Source: Ampelomyces quisqualis
Taxonomy: Eukaryota > Ascomycota > Dothideomycetes > Pleosporales > Phaeosphaeriaceae
Assembly (NCBI GenBank): GCA_018398575.1
Contig: JAGTXZ010000014.1
Location: 868,001-932,000, forward strand
Length of the DNA stretch: 64,000 bases
Direction: 5' to 3'
The notes beneath the pieces were generated by a model. That model had not been told where the DNA came from, did no database searches, and saw only the letters and a program-made list of their open reading frames with translations. Position 1 is the first letter of the stretch; every line of letters begins with the position of its first letter. Both the position numbers and the translations under genes were made by a program. Of this stretch, positions 1 to 11,356 are shown piece after piece.

Positions 1-1210
1 AAAATAAGCGCTAATAGATAATAGTGCAAAGGTTAGGCTCTTAGAGAATATAACTCTAGAACTAATATACTAAAAACTAAGACGCTATAGAGACTAAAAA
101 CTATCTAGACTCTAACGCTACTATCTTTAAGCCTTAACTCTAGGATTAAAACAGAAGTATAACTAACTACTACACTAGTCTAACTAAAAAGTTACCTAAT
201 AAAACAGCCTAGAGATTAAATACTATATACTTCTAGATCTGCAGCCTTACTTGCTTGTTAACAAGAGAAATCTAGACGCAGTAGTAGTATAAGTATAATA
301 AGCTAATATAAACTAAAAACCTATAGAACTAATATATAGAAAATGTTAGTAGTTAAAAGAAAACTACTATTAGACTTAAGGCTATTGTATTGTAGAAAGA
401 TGCCTTACTATACACAAATAAGTAGTTCTAAGTATTATAGAGTTGCAACTCTTCTTATCTAGTGCAAACCTATTTAGGTTACTACTATAGAAGAAAGAAA
501 AACACTAGGCAAAGAAAAGTGTATTACTAGAAAATAAGACTATACTAGAGAAGGCAAGAGTTATCCTAGTAACGCAACTACTTACTAATAATAGAAAGAT
601 ACTATATAGTACAGTAATAACGCTATAGCTTAATACACACAGGCATATATACGCCTAAATGCTGCTAGACACTTAGATAGAAGTATAGAATACTCTGCTG
701 TTATTAGTTTAATTGTATATTAGCTTAATACTGTATAAAGAAGCTACTTGCTATATAGGTACTGTTGCAGCCTGCTAAAGATAGTAGCTAATAGTAGGCG
801 CCTAGATACTAGATATATGCAGCAACTTGTAGACCTACGTAATAAGGTAAGAATAACTAGAAATTACTAGTGCCTATACATTAAACTACCTAGACAAATA
901 GGTTCTTAAGCCTAGTAAACTGCTTAAAGACTTTGTTTACTTACTATAAGACCTAAAGAACGCAAGTACACTTCTAAAACAGCTATGCTAGCTAACTAAA
1001 GACAGCCTAAATCTACTAGATTTCTAAACCCTAGTCTTGTAGTAGTAATAGCATAGTTATTCTATAATAACAGGAAATAGAGCATTGCTGTAATAACTAA
1101 GAATTAAGAGAAGTTTAATAAACTAAGTGCAAATATAGTAGCACTAATAGGCTTAGTTATATTTAACGCAATAAGAGAATTTAATAACAATAGTACTAGG
1201 AAAACTATAC
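1..1210. other. Unassigned RIP-degraded DNA left of the retrotransposon
   Basis: The sequence has the same mutational bias as the rest of the block. I see no LTR, no terminal repeat and no recognisable protein frame in it. The last bases before the LTR (1207-1210, ATAC) match the four bases that follow the right LTR (9900-9903), which could be what is left of a target-site duplication. Confidence 0.5.
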
Positions 1211-1393
1211 TGTAGTAAAGTAGTATAGGAAGTAAGTCTAAAGGACGCTTAGGGCACAGCTAAGAGCGTAGGTAAGATATGATAGCTAAAAGGCTATTAG
1301 AGCACATACCCTAATACACACACACCTAATAATAATATATTTAATTCTATATCAAATCTAATAGGCCTTAGAGGTAAACAACGCTCTACTATA
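1211..1393 (+). repeat. Left LTR of the Gypsy element
   Basis: This 183-bp unit starts TGTAGTA and ends TACTATA, close to the inverted TG...CA ends of LTRs (final CA changed to TA). It matches 9717-9899 over its full length with scattered transitions, and also matches 15298-15490. No clear tRNA primer-binding site could be read just after it because the region is mutated. Confidence 0.88.
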
Positions 1394-1619
1394 TATAGCA
1401 ACTAATTATAACTCTAAATTCCTATTAGCCTAGGCCTTAGGAGGCTGCGCACTGCGTATACACCTACGCTCTTTTGTAGTTCTTGTAACCTAGAAATTGT
1501 AGGAACTTAACAGTCTAACAAGTGTTTAGTAAGCTACTACAGTTCTCTCTAGAATATAATTAGTATCTATTCTAAGGACATAGAGTTAGTACTCTAAGAT
1601 TAGAGAAACAGAAAGTAGG

Positions 1620-3600
1620 ATCTAGATTAACGCCTATCTAGAGGGCCTGGAGCAACGCCTATCTAAAGTACCTAGATTAGCTACTACTAGAATCAAGTTA
1701 GAAGGGGGATTGAGTAGACCTTAAAAAGCAGAGCAATAGCTAAAGGAGCAAGACGTAAGCTATAGCTAAAGCTATATTAGGCTAAGTAAAAGCGCAAAGT
1801 TATTGCGCCCTACTAAGTATATAGTATACTAAAGAAGTCCTAGAGCACAGATAGTAAAAACAACTAAGAGTAGACTAAGAAAGATATTAAAACAGGCAGT
1901 TAAGAGAAAGAGAAAACTAATAATTGTTTAGACAGCAAGTATAAAGAAATTAGGAAGAAATTAGTAGACTTTATAACAGAAGCGCTATTAGACATTAGAA
2001 AAGCTTAAGCCTTTAGCTTTTTAGCAACCCTACACAAAGTAGTAACTTTAATTCTAGTCTTCTAGGCTATTGCTCTTCTTTAGTTTATTTAAATAAGCTT
2101 TAACTACTGTTTAGGTAGCCTATAAAAGCAACGCAGAGATAACACAGAACTACTTAACAGTATATTAAGTTGTTAACGCCTTAAATACCCTAACAGACAG
2201 AAAGCTCTACTACTAACGCTTGTAGAGTTAATAAGAGAAGCTAGCGCAAATATAAGTAGTGCGCTAGAGAAGCAGGCTAAATAGCTATTAGAAGGGCACT
2301 CTAGGCGCAGAAGCATAGGCTAAAATAACTTAATATTAAGTGCTCTTTAGATGCTAGCAGAGTCTCTTAACTAAGTACAGCCCCTATTATACACAACGCA
2401 GTTACTATCTTACCTGGTAGAGAATATGCCTTTGTTTAATAGAACTAACGTTACAGACTTTCTAGAGCGCTTTAAAGACTTTTTAAAGTACTATAGCTTT
2501 ACAAACTAGATAATAATTAACAGACTAGTTGCCTACTATAAACTAAGACAGAGGACTATTATACAGGCGTCTAAAGAGTATGTAAAAGCCTAGAACAACT
2601 ACTTGTAGAGAAAGCTCTGCAATAGCCTCTAATAATGCTTTAGAAATAATAATAAAGGTTAATAGGAAGAGCGTATAGAGTACTTTAAACACTAGCTAGG
2701 TTAGTACCAAATGAGATTAGACCTAAAGATTAGAGACTACCTATAGGACTTTTAAATCTGCAGTAAAAGGTATATTAAAGCAGGCACTATTAATAAGGAC
2801 TATTGCAGCTACTACCTTGTTAAGGGACTGCTGCTCTAACACGTAACAAAGATCCTAGAGAAGTTTAGCTTAAAAACAAACACCCTAAAGAACTTTAAGT
2901 ACAAAAAGATCTAAGACTATCTAGCAAAGCGCCTAGAAGTAGAGAAGGAAGCACGTATGTTAAATCTAGTAAAAGCTATAAGAGCCTTTAAACTAGAAGT
3001 AGAGTTTAAAGTAGAACTAGTAGCTAAATAACTATTAGCTCTACTGCAACAAAACAACTTTAAACCTAGAATTAAGCTAGGAACAAACTTCTAACCTACT
3101 ACCTTTTAGTTGCTAACAAAGAGTACCTTATCTAGGAACTAGCGCAAGCAAGCTCCTTCTGGTGCAGCACCTATAAAGAACAAAGTAAATAACTTTATAG
3201 ATAAGATACTATAGCTTAGGCTTAACTAAATAACTATTAAGCAGTAGCTATAGAGCATGCAATAGACCTCTTGCAAAGCAGAGCTTATAAATAATCTAGT
3301 TATTTATACCTTAGTTTGTAAGCAAACTAAAGAGCAATTAGGAGCCCTGTAACTATATATACCTTAGCTAGCCCTATAGAACTAAGGCTATTAGAACTAT
3401 AGGTAACAGCAGTAAGTATAGAGGAATAACAACTATTAGCGCAATAGCTAGAACTACAGCTACTTAAACAATAATTAGAGTTACTAGCAGAGACGTTCTA
3501 GTAGAGAACTACTAAGTAGCTTTAGGATAAACTGTTAGGTTTGTAATAAAACTAGGCATTTGAAGCAGAACTGCCTAACACTAAGAGGCTTTATTACTAA
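1620..3600 (+). pseudogene. Gag-like relic with CCHC zinc knuckle
   Basis: Gag packages the retrotransposon RNA into virus-like particles. A conserved-looking helical segment can be read around 2420-2640, with stops only at likely Gln or Trp codons. At 3533-3574 the frame gives a zinc knuckle of the form C-x2-C-x4-H-x4-C, with one position inside the first C-x2-C now a TAG. The knuckle shares its reading frame with the protease relic downstream, which suggests an original gag-protease continuity. The N-terminal limit of Gag is uncertain. The product cannot be made in this state. Confidence 0.65.
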
Positions 3601-4739
3601 CAGCTAGTGCTTCTTTAACAAACGCAACATACTCTAATAGGAGACGCCTAACAATCTATAGAGCAGAGTTACTAGCCTTAGCAACGCATAATAGGCTAAG
3701 ACTATTTTAGCTAAGATTAAGAGGCGCTTTCTAAAACGTAACGTAGACTCTCTTAAGGTTAAATCCAAATTTATAGGCAGACCTAATCCCTCTATTTCTA
3801 TTAAGAATAACGCAGTCTCTATACAGCTAGTGCCTAATACCTTAGGAGCGCTGTTAGAAGTAAACTATAACAAGTATTAGGATATATTAGACTGCCTTAC
3901 AACTAAATCTAAGAAACTTCTTACTAACAGTAGCTTAGTATTAGCTATAGTTATTAGCTAAAACTAAGTAAAACGCAGTAACAGTTAACCTGTATACAGT
4001 TAGGTTTAGGTTTAGAAGCTACCTTAGAAGCCAGTTGATAGGATCCTACACTTAAAAGGCTATAGAGACAGAGATAACAGCTACTTTATAAGTAAAAAGT
4101 TAGGGCAAGACTACTTAGTTTAATTTGCAAGTAATAAAAAATTAAGAGATATAGAAATAGAGGAGGTTACCTAACTAACTAGAGGGCTGTTAAAGCCTAC
4201 CTACGTAGTAAAGCAAAAAGAAAAGAACCTAAAGAAGCAGCAGCTAGGCTAGAAGTTTAAAGCTAACGCCTAATTAGTTATTTAGCGCATTCTTAACACC
4301 CTAGTTCTATTACTACTTAAGACTGTTATTAGCAACATGCTAGAGGTTAAGAAGAAACTATTCTAAGTAAGCTATACGCTAGCTAAGTTTAAGGACCTTT
4401 TAGTTGCTCTAATACGCTACATAACAGTTAAAAGCGCCAACAAAGACTTAGATAGAAACTAACCTACTATAAGAGCTAGTGTTAACTTGCTAACCTAAAG
4501 CTTACTTCTAGACTACGTGCTAGTTAAGGTAGTAAATAGAAAAGTAAGTAAGTGCTTTAGTATTAATGCTAAACACTAGTTAGATCTAGAGATTAGCTAG
4601 ATTAAAAGGTATATCTAACGCAATAAAGAACTAGGCCTTAAGCTTACTACTAACAAGGACTTCTGCAAGCCTACTTACTGTTAGAGGAAGTATAATTAAG
4701 CCTTAGGCGTAGAGCACCTTAGGAGAGAGTGCCTAAAAG

Positions 4740-5040
4740 TACTTATTAACATTAAGGAGACTTAGTTTCTTAGCCTTATTAACTCTAGCGCAGAGCTTAA
4801 CACTATAAAAAGAGAAATAGTAAAACAAGCTATGCTTCTAATTACGTCTCTACTAAAGAGTATAAGAACTGTAAAAATAGTAGCAGTAAATAGTTTAACT
4901 AAAGGGTTCTTAGGCATTATATAGAGAGTACCTATTACTATTAGGAGAATTAAAATCTGCACCAGCTTCTTTATCCTTAAGGAGTGCACAAACCCAATTA
5001 TCCTAGGCAATCCCTTTCTAACAGACACTTAAGCTAGAAT
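4740..5040 (+). pseudogene. Retroelement aspartic protease relic
   Basis: Retroviral-type protease cleaves the Gag-Pol polyprotein. The active-site region (4772-4801) reads Ile-Asn-Ser-Ser-Ala-Glu-Leu-Asn where functional elements have Ile-Asp-Ser-Gly-Ala. Both changes (Asp to Asn at codon 4781, Gly to Ser) are explained by G-to-A transitions. About 60 residues later comes an Ile-Ile-Leu-Gly-Asn-Pro-Phe-Leu stretch, the usual second half of the fold. This segment has unusually few stop codons for the block, but the catalytic Asp is gone. Confidence 0.68.
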
Positions 5041-6049
5041 TAAGTACGCTACTAATAGGCTAACCTACTACTAAATCTTTAGCAAGGATAGTAAATATAG
5101 TACAAGATTTGTGTATATAAGAGGCAATTGGATTAACGCGCTAGAACTCTACTCTAGGCCTCTTATAGGAAACGTTAGGGGAGTGTAATTGCTAGCGTTT
5201 TACTTCTATCTAAACCTGTTGCACAGCTAGACTACAACTATTAAATAAGCTTAACATAGCTTTAAATAGACTCTGATACTCTAAGCAAGGATCAGCTAGT
5301 AATAAAGTTAGCAACAGAGTAGCTCTAACAGAAATCTTTATTACTAATTATTCCCTTAGAAATATAGTTCTTCTAGTAGCTAGGTGTAGGCACTATAGAC
5401 GCAGGGCCTAACAGATCTATTATTATTAGTAATAGTAATAGAATGTATATGCTTATTAGTAATAGCGTAAGCTACTACTCTTAGAATATTATAGTAAGTG
5501 TTGTAAGGCAGCTCCCTTAGAGTCTTAGGATTAATATTAGTGCTAAGAGCTTCTAGAAGTAAGAGCTTAGTAAAACAACTAGCAAGAAAGAGTTACCTAT
5601 TAAAGTAATAATAATTTAGCTAAAGCGTACAACTAATCTATAATTAAACAATATCTTCTTTAACGTTAGCACTTTATATAAGTAAAAAGCTTAAAAGGTC
5701 TAGCTAGTAGATAACTTAGAATAGGCCTCAAGAGATATTAGCAGGTATAAAGATTAGAAAGAGCGTACGCGCAGTTAACAGGTACTAAACAAGAAGAATA
5801 CTCTATTCTTAAGCTACTTTAAGCTATAATACGCAAAGTTCCCTAGAGGTATAAGGCTTATGCCTAAACGCCTATTAAAGATAAAGGTCTTTCTAGACTT
5901 GCTCCTATAAGAATAAGCTATGCTAGAGGAGCTACTTTATAGATAAGAAGCTGCCCTAGCCTAGGACTTTAGCAAATTAGGACAAGTTAGCTATAAGGTA
6001 GTACCTCTAATCAAAATTAACACTATTTCTTACAAGGCGTAGTAAGCTA

Positions 6050-8420
6050 ATTAGTTCCCTATCTCCTAAAAACTTAGAGAAGTAGTAGTTGAAATGGTAC
6101 AGGAACGTATTAACTAAGGGGCTCTTAAACTATACAGAAGCTAGTACCAAAACCTATAGTTTCTGGTAGCTAAGAAAGACAAAGGATATTAACTTATTAA
6201 CAACGCGTAAAAGATTAATAAAGTTACAATTTGTAACGCAAACCTACTACCTAATCTAAATAAATTTGTAGAAGATTTTGCTAGTTGCGTAATTATAAGC
6301 TTACTTAACTTCTTTTTAGAGTACAACTAATTAGAGCTGCACAAGGACTTCTAAGACGTAATAGTGTTCTATATACCTATTAGACTAGTACGCTAGTACA
6401 CGCTGCCTATAGGTATAATAAATTTAGTTACTAAATTTGTACGCGTTATAACTAAGATATACTAAGATTATATTTTAGAACACTACAGGCCTTACCTAGA
6501 TAACGTTTGCATTAAGAGACTAAAGTCCTACTATAACAGAAGAGAGATTAAACTAGGTATTAGAAAATACGTTACAGAACACCTCTGTAATATAGACACT
6601 ATATTAGCAGACATTAAGTAAGCAGAAGCTATAATATTAGGCTATAAATTAGACTTCTGTTACGCGTCTATAGTTGTAGTAGGTTATTAGGTTAACGCTG
6701 CTAGCTACTATTCTAATTACAAGAAAATTAAGAAGATTTTCTCCTAGCTACTCTGTAGAGATTAAAAAGACGTTTAAATATTTATTAGCATATACGTGTA
6801 TTACAGAGTGTAGATTAAGTATTTTAGCATTATTTTAGAACTACTATTCTGCCTACTGCGTAAAAATGCGCCCTTTAAGTAGTCCTTAGAATAGTAGAGC
6901 GCAATAGATAAATTGAAGCGCGCACTGTGTTCTATGCTAGCGCTTGTCTCTATTTTATATAATAAGCTATTACTCCTAATTGTTGTGTCTGTTAATAGTA
7001 GTTAAAAGGGTTAGGGCGCAGTTCTTATACAGCTAGATCTAAAGGGTTATTAGTACTCTATCTAGTACAAAAGTAGGGTTTAGTCTAAGTCTAAACAAAA
7101 TTAAGACTTAGGAAAACACAAATGCAAAGCCTTACTCCTAGCGCTAAAGAAGTTTTAGACCTATCTGTATAGAGTAGAGTTTATTATTAAAACAGACGCA
7201 AAGACGCTAGTTGCACAGCTTTAGCAAAGTGTAACTAACTTACTAGAAGCTCTTATTACGTAGTAGCTAGCACTTCTTAATATATAGGAATTTGACATAG
7301 TCTATATTAAAGGCAAGAGAAACGTAGTAGCTAACACCCTTTTAAGAAGACCTAAGAAACTAGGGTAAGAGCTACCTAATAAGCTAGAGAAAGATATTAA
7401 GGACTTTATTAACACTTAGTTGAATTTGGTACAGCTTACTATTGCCCTACACCTGCGCGCAGCTAACCTACGTTATAGCAGCTGTAAAGCTAATCTTAGC
7501 TTTAAAGACTAACTATTAGATAAAGCCTATAGTAAGGGATCTTAGGTCTAGGCTTAATAGATTCTATTCTGCTAACAGCCTAATAGTCTTTTAAGAGCTA
7601 AAATAAAAAAGTTTACAAGGAGAGCACTTAAATTAATAGTAAAAGAGAGGCACCTTTTCTTAATACTAACTAGAGAGCGCCTACTGCGTTAAGTTATAGA
7701 TAAGCCTAACAAACGCTTAGCTATTATCAAAGCTATGCACAATAAATTAGAACACTAGGGAAAGAAGGGCATATAGCGTAAAGTATAGGCGCGTTATTAT
7801 TAGAAAGGATAATATAAAGATGTTAAGTCCTACGTTAAGTTATGCCTAGAGTGTTAGGTACATGCCTTAACAACAGTTTAAGAGAAACTCTAGCTAACAA
7901 CCTCTTTAACAATACTCTTTGGCTAGATATTAATAGATATAGTCTATATACCCCTAGCTAGAGGCAAGAAGTTTCTTATAGTAGCCTAATGTACTATAAC
8001 GCAGTAGGTTAAAGCTAAAGCTCTATTAAACGCAGATTTAGCATCTATTATTAAGTTTCTAGAACAAAAAGTCTTTTGCTAATAGGGCCTGCTACTTAAA
8101 ATTTTAGTTAATAAAGGGCCTGAAAACAAGCATCTACTAATTAACCTGCAACAGCAATTTAGAATCTATAGAGTAGTAGCTAGTGCCTATTATCTACAGG
8201 GTTAAGGCTTTATTAAACAAGGACACGCGCTAATAGTAGATGCCTTAAAGAAGCTTAGTAGGATATAGGTTAACTACTTAGACTAAGTTCTATAGGCTAA
8301 TTAGACTAGTATTAAGCGCGCAACTAGAGAGACTCTAGCTTTCCTTATATATAGTTGCGAGCACGTACTGCCTATTGAATTGTGTATACTAACCTAGTAG
8401 ACTCTACTCTAAAAAGAAGT
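6050..8420 (+). pseudogene. Reverse transcriptase, RNase H and integrase relic
   Basis: The frame encodes a Gypsy-type Pol. The RT palm is readable from about 6050 to 6560. It includes a Phe-Leu-Val-Ala-Lys-Lys-Asp-Lys-Gly-Tyr block and the catalytic motif at 6493-6504, now Tyr-Leu-Asp-Asn instead of Tyr-Leu-Asp-Asp. RNase H follows at about 6940-7360 and ends with the familiar Asp-Ile-Val-Tyr-Ile-Lys-Gly-Lys stretch. The integrase starts near 7730 with an HHCC zinc-binding set (His near 7738, paired Cys near 7847) and continues to about 8400. One catalytic Asp there now reads Asn, before Lys-Gly-Pro-Glu. Stops fall at former Gln and Trp codons. RT, RNase H and integrase all share one reading frame. 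Confidence 0.85.
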
Positions 8421-9716
8421 AACTGATACTGCTTTACTCTTAGCTATAAGGGCTTGTTAATTTAAAAAAAGAGATATTAGGTTGCAAGAATCTATTGCTA
8501 GAACAGTCTGACTAAGAAACAATAACAAGGACTATTTTAATAAGAGTAGAGTTACAAGGACAGACAAGTTAAAGGTTAGTAACCTAGTGCTACTAAGGGA
8601 TTCCTACTATAATAACAACTAATTAGTACTTAGTAAGTTCCTTCTAAAATAGCAAGGGCTATTTAGAATATATAAGATTAGAGAGAAGGGCTAGTATAAC
8701 CTTAAGGAGCTTAATAGAGCACTGTTTTAAAGCTACACGCTAGGTAACAGGTTAAAGAAGTTCTATTAGCGCACTAAAATAGAACTAAAGCTTATTAACT
8801 AGAGCTTATCTACTAACAAGACTGTACACTAGGCGCTTTCTAGCTATAGGCAGGACATCTTACAACTAGTAGGAGAATTAGTAGCGCGCTAGTGCTTAGA
8901 ACAGCTCTATAATACTACTAGGGTAAATAAGAATAAACGTTTAGATTTAGAACAGTTAGTAGAATTGCGCTAAAGAGCTGTTAGAGTGTATATTAAAAAG
9001 GACCTAAACTTTAACAGATCTAAGTATAAAGTTGTAAGGATAGCTTTAAGGCATCTATAACAACAAGAATAGATAGTAAGAAAGTATATAATAGAGTAGC
9101 AATTAAAGCAAAGTTAGAAAAGAAAAGAGACTTCTTTTTTGTAGGAGAGGAGAAAAGCAGTACTTTCTAGTACAACTATAAACTCTAAAGATGCGTTAAA
9201 AGAGGAGAGTTAATTTTACAGTAAGCTACTACAAAAACAAGATCTATAACAGAGAACTCTAATTGTTAGAGGAGTTGTTTAGGCTACCTAAGCTATTACT
9301 TAAGACATCTATAGTAACATCTCTAACTAATAGATCGCTATAGCTAGCTTTAGAGAAGTTTTCAGAGACCTTACTAGCATTAAAGTCTAGGCTTTAACAA
9401 GCTTTCCTAGCTAACAACTTTGCAAAATCTAGTAGACTAGACTTACTTAGAGCCCTAAAGCTACTAAGCTTCTTTACTAGGGTTAACAAACTGCAATTGC
9501 GTAAATTCTTAGAGAGAAAGTCTGTTAGTAATATAAAGAGAGAGAAAGATTGTAAACAGGCACTGCTCTTTTACTAAAGGCCTGTTAGCTACTATCTTGC
9601 ATTACAAAAAGTTTAGAGTTGTTTTTTCCTTAGGAGTTAGTTCTTTTGTTTAAGCCTTTTAGTTTTGCTTTTAGTATAAAAGAGAAGAGGCCTCTTTCTA
9701 TAGATTGGGAGAAAGA

Positions 9717-9899
9717 TATAGTAAAGTAGCATAGGAAGTAAGTCTAAAGGACGCTTAGGGCACAGCTAAGAGCGTAGGCAAGATATAATAGCTAAAAGGC
9801 TATTAGAGCACATACTCTAACACATACACACCTAATAATAATATATTTAATCCTATATTAAATCTAATAGGCCTTAGAGGTAAACAACGCTCTACTATA
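9717..9899 (+). repeat. Right LTR of the Gypsy element
   Basis: The unit is the same length as the left LTR (183 bp), with ends TATAGTA and TACTATA. It is preceded by a purine-rich tract at 9707-9716. Differences from the left copy that I noticed are mainly transitions, as expected from RIP after insertion. Confidence 0.88.
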
Positions 9900-10180
9900 A
9901 TACTCTTCTATAGATATACTATAGAGAGTATGTTGTAAGTTCTACACATAGTATTAGCTAATAGAAAGCAGACTACTTTAATACTATTTGCAAAAAATAG
10001 AAGAACCTAGAAGGTATTTAATAGATTCTTATATAGGATAATATACAATAGGATATTACTATATACATAAACTAACAAGAGAATAACAAAGCTAACGTTT
10101 TAGTGCCAAAGGATACTTATAACAATAACGTAGATAATATCCTAGCTAACTACACAGAAGAGGAGTAAGATTGCTATAAT

Positions 10181-11130
10181 GTGCTTATAGATAATTATAA
10201 TAATAAAGAAAAGGAGAAGGTAAACTACTTAATAGAAAAGAATATAGAGGAGGACGTTAGAGAGAAAGAGAAAGTTCTACACAAAGACACTAATAATATA
10301 AGTAGGTCTAAATATAATACAATATATAATAACTTATATAGAGTACTATCTATATATGCGTATATAAAGTATTAGGTAAAGTAAAAGATGTTTTACTAAA
10401 AGAGTACGTATATGTAGATAAACTTGCACTAGAATACCTTTATAAGGCAGACAAATAGCTATAGTTTAAGAACTATAGAGGTAGCTAGAGCATTATAGCA
10501 AAAGACGTATAGGAAGAATTTTTAACGCAGGCCTATAATATTGTAATTAAAGGCAATATACTTAATATAATTGCCTTAACTAAAGAGAAATAGTAACTAG
10601 AACTAGACAAGTGTAATAGGTTAGTGCAATAGTATAAAGAAGAAATAGAGTATTATTAAGTAGTTGTAAATAGCAGGCGTAGCAAATGTTATAATAACTT
10701 AATATACTTTTGCTAGTATAACGCGTAGATACTGTTAGGTTAGCCTTAATATAACGCAATAGTATAGACTACTATAGCAGACAGTGCAGCACTAGCAGAC
10801 ACAGCATATAATCCTAATATAACTAACTAGTAAGATAGTTACTACTCTGCAAGTAGTAGTAGTAGTTATAGCTATCTATATATAGAGCGCGTTATGTACC
10901 TACTAACCTATGCCCTATAGAACGTTAAGCCTAGTAGCTGCGTCTAGGCTAGTCTTCTTTTAAAGGAGCGTAATTTAACTATACTATACTTAATTAAAAA
11001 GCCTATATAACTAGACAAGAAGAACTAGCTTAGTTAGCTTACGCTATAAGAGTGTAAAGATATAGGCAGCTAGCTGCAGTATATAGTTCTGCTAGTGCTG
11101 CAGTACTTAATAGTCCTTAACTATTAAATC
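10181..11130 (+). pseudogene. Unidentified RIP-degraded coding relic
   Basis: An open stretch of 64 codons (10181-10375), rich in Lys, Glu and Asn, is followed in another frame by a readable sequence up to about 11120. In the second part the stops fall only where Gln or Trp would be expected, a strong sign that it was once coding on the plus strand. It does not resemble the Gypsy Pol upstream. I do not recognise the family. It lies between the right LTR and a 9-bp minisatellite, and could be an accessory frame of a second repeat family. Confidence 0.35.
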
Positions 11131-11253
11131 TAGCAATACTAGCAATACTAGTAACACTAGCAATACTAGCGACACTAGTAACACTAGCGACACAGGTAAC
11201 ATAGGTAACACAGGTAATATAGGTAACTTGCTATTAGGTTGCTATTAGGTTGC
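11130..11253 (+). repeat. 9-bp minisatellite followed by an 11-bp repeat
   Basis: About eleven tandem 9-bp units (variants of CTAGCAATA, CTAGTAACA, CTAGCGACA and CAGGTAACA) run from 11130 to 11228. They are followed directly by two and a half copies of TTGCTATTAGG to 11253. Because the unit is a multiple of three, the array could encode a tripeptide repeat if it was part of the relic gene before it. The units differ mostly by transitions. Confidence 0.8.
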
Positions 11254-11308
11254 TAGCAACTAGAAGTAAGTAGAGTAACTTTAGTAAATTGTCTAGTAGA
11301 TAGTATTG

Positions 11309-11356
11309 CTGTCAGGCAGCCGCGGGTTGCCGCGACTAGGCTAACCAGACGAATCT
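11309..11356. other. GC-rich island that escaped RIP
   Basis: In about 48 bp the sequence contains TCA, CCG, CGG, CGA and CCA, trinucleotides nearly absent from the surrounding 18 kb. It includes the palindrome CCGCGG and two copies of GCCGCG. I found no matching inverted copy further right that would make it a terminal inverted repeat. It may be unique DNA caught between duplicated segments, a late insertion or a repair scar. Confidence 0.7.

Larger units (their letters stand above)
1211..9899 (+). mobile_element. Degenerate Ty3/Gypsy-type LTR retrotransposon
   Basis: The element is bounded by two direct repeats of equal length (183 bp). Between them on the plus strand come, in order, a Gag-like region ending in a CCHC zinc knuckle, an aspartic protease, a reverse transcriptase, RNase H and an integrase with an HHCC zinc-binding start. 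Protease-RT-RNaseH-integrase order is that of Ty3/Gypsy, not Copia. A purine tract (9707-9716) sits directly before the right LTR, as expected for plus-strand priming. Zinc knuckle and protease read in one frame, RT to integrase in another, so at least one frame change lies between about 5030 and 6050. Dozens of stop codons make it non-autonomous. Flanking ATAC on both sides suggests an insertion of the full element. Confidence 0.88.

Noticed and set aside
4762..5028. 88-codon minus-strand hydrophobic frame
   Set aside because: It is the antisense of the retrotransposon protease relic, and hydrophobicity comes from the AT-rich composition.
11130..11253. Tandem array considered as CRISPR
   Set aside because: Units are 9 and 11 bp with no unique spacers, and the DNA is eukaryotic.
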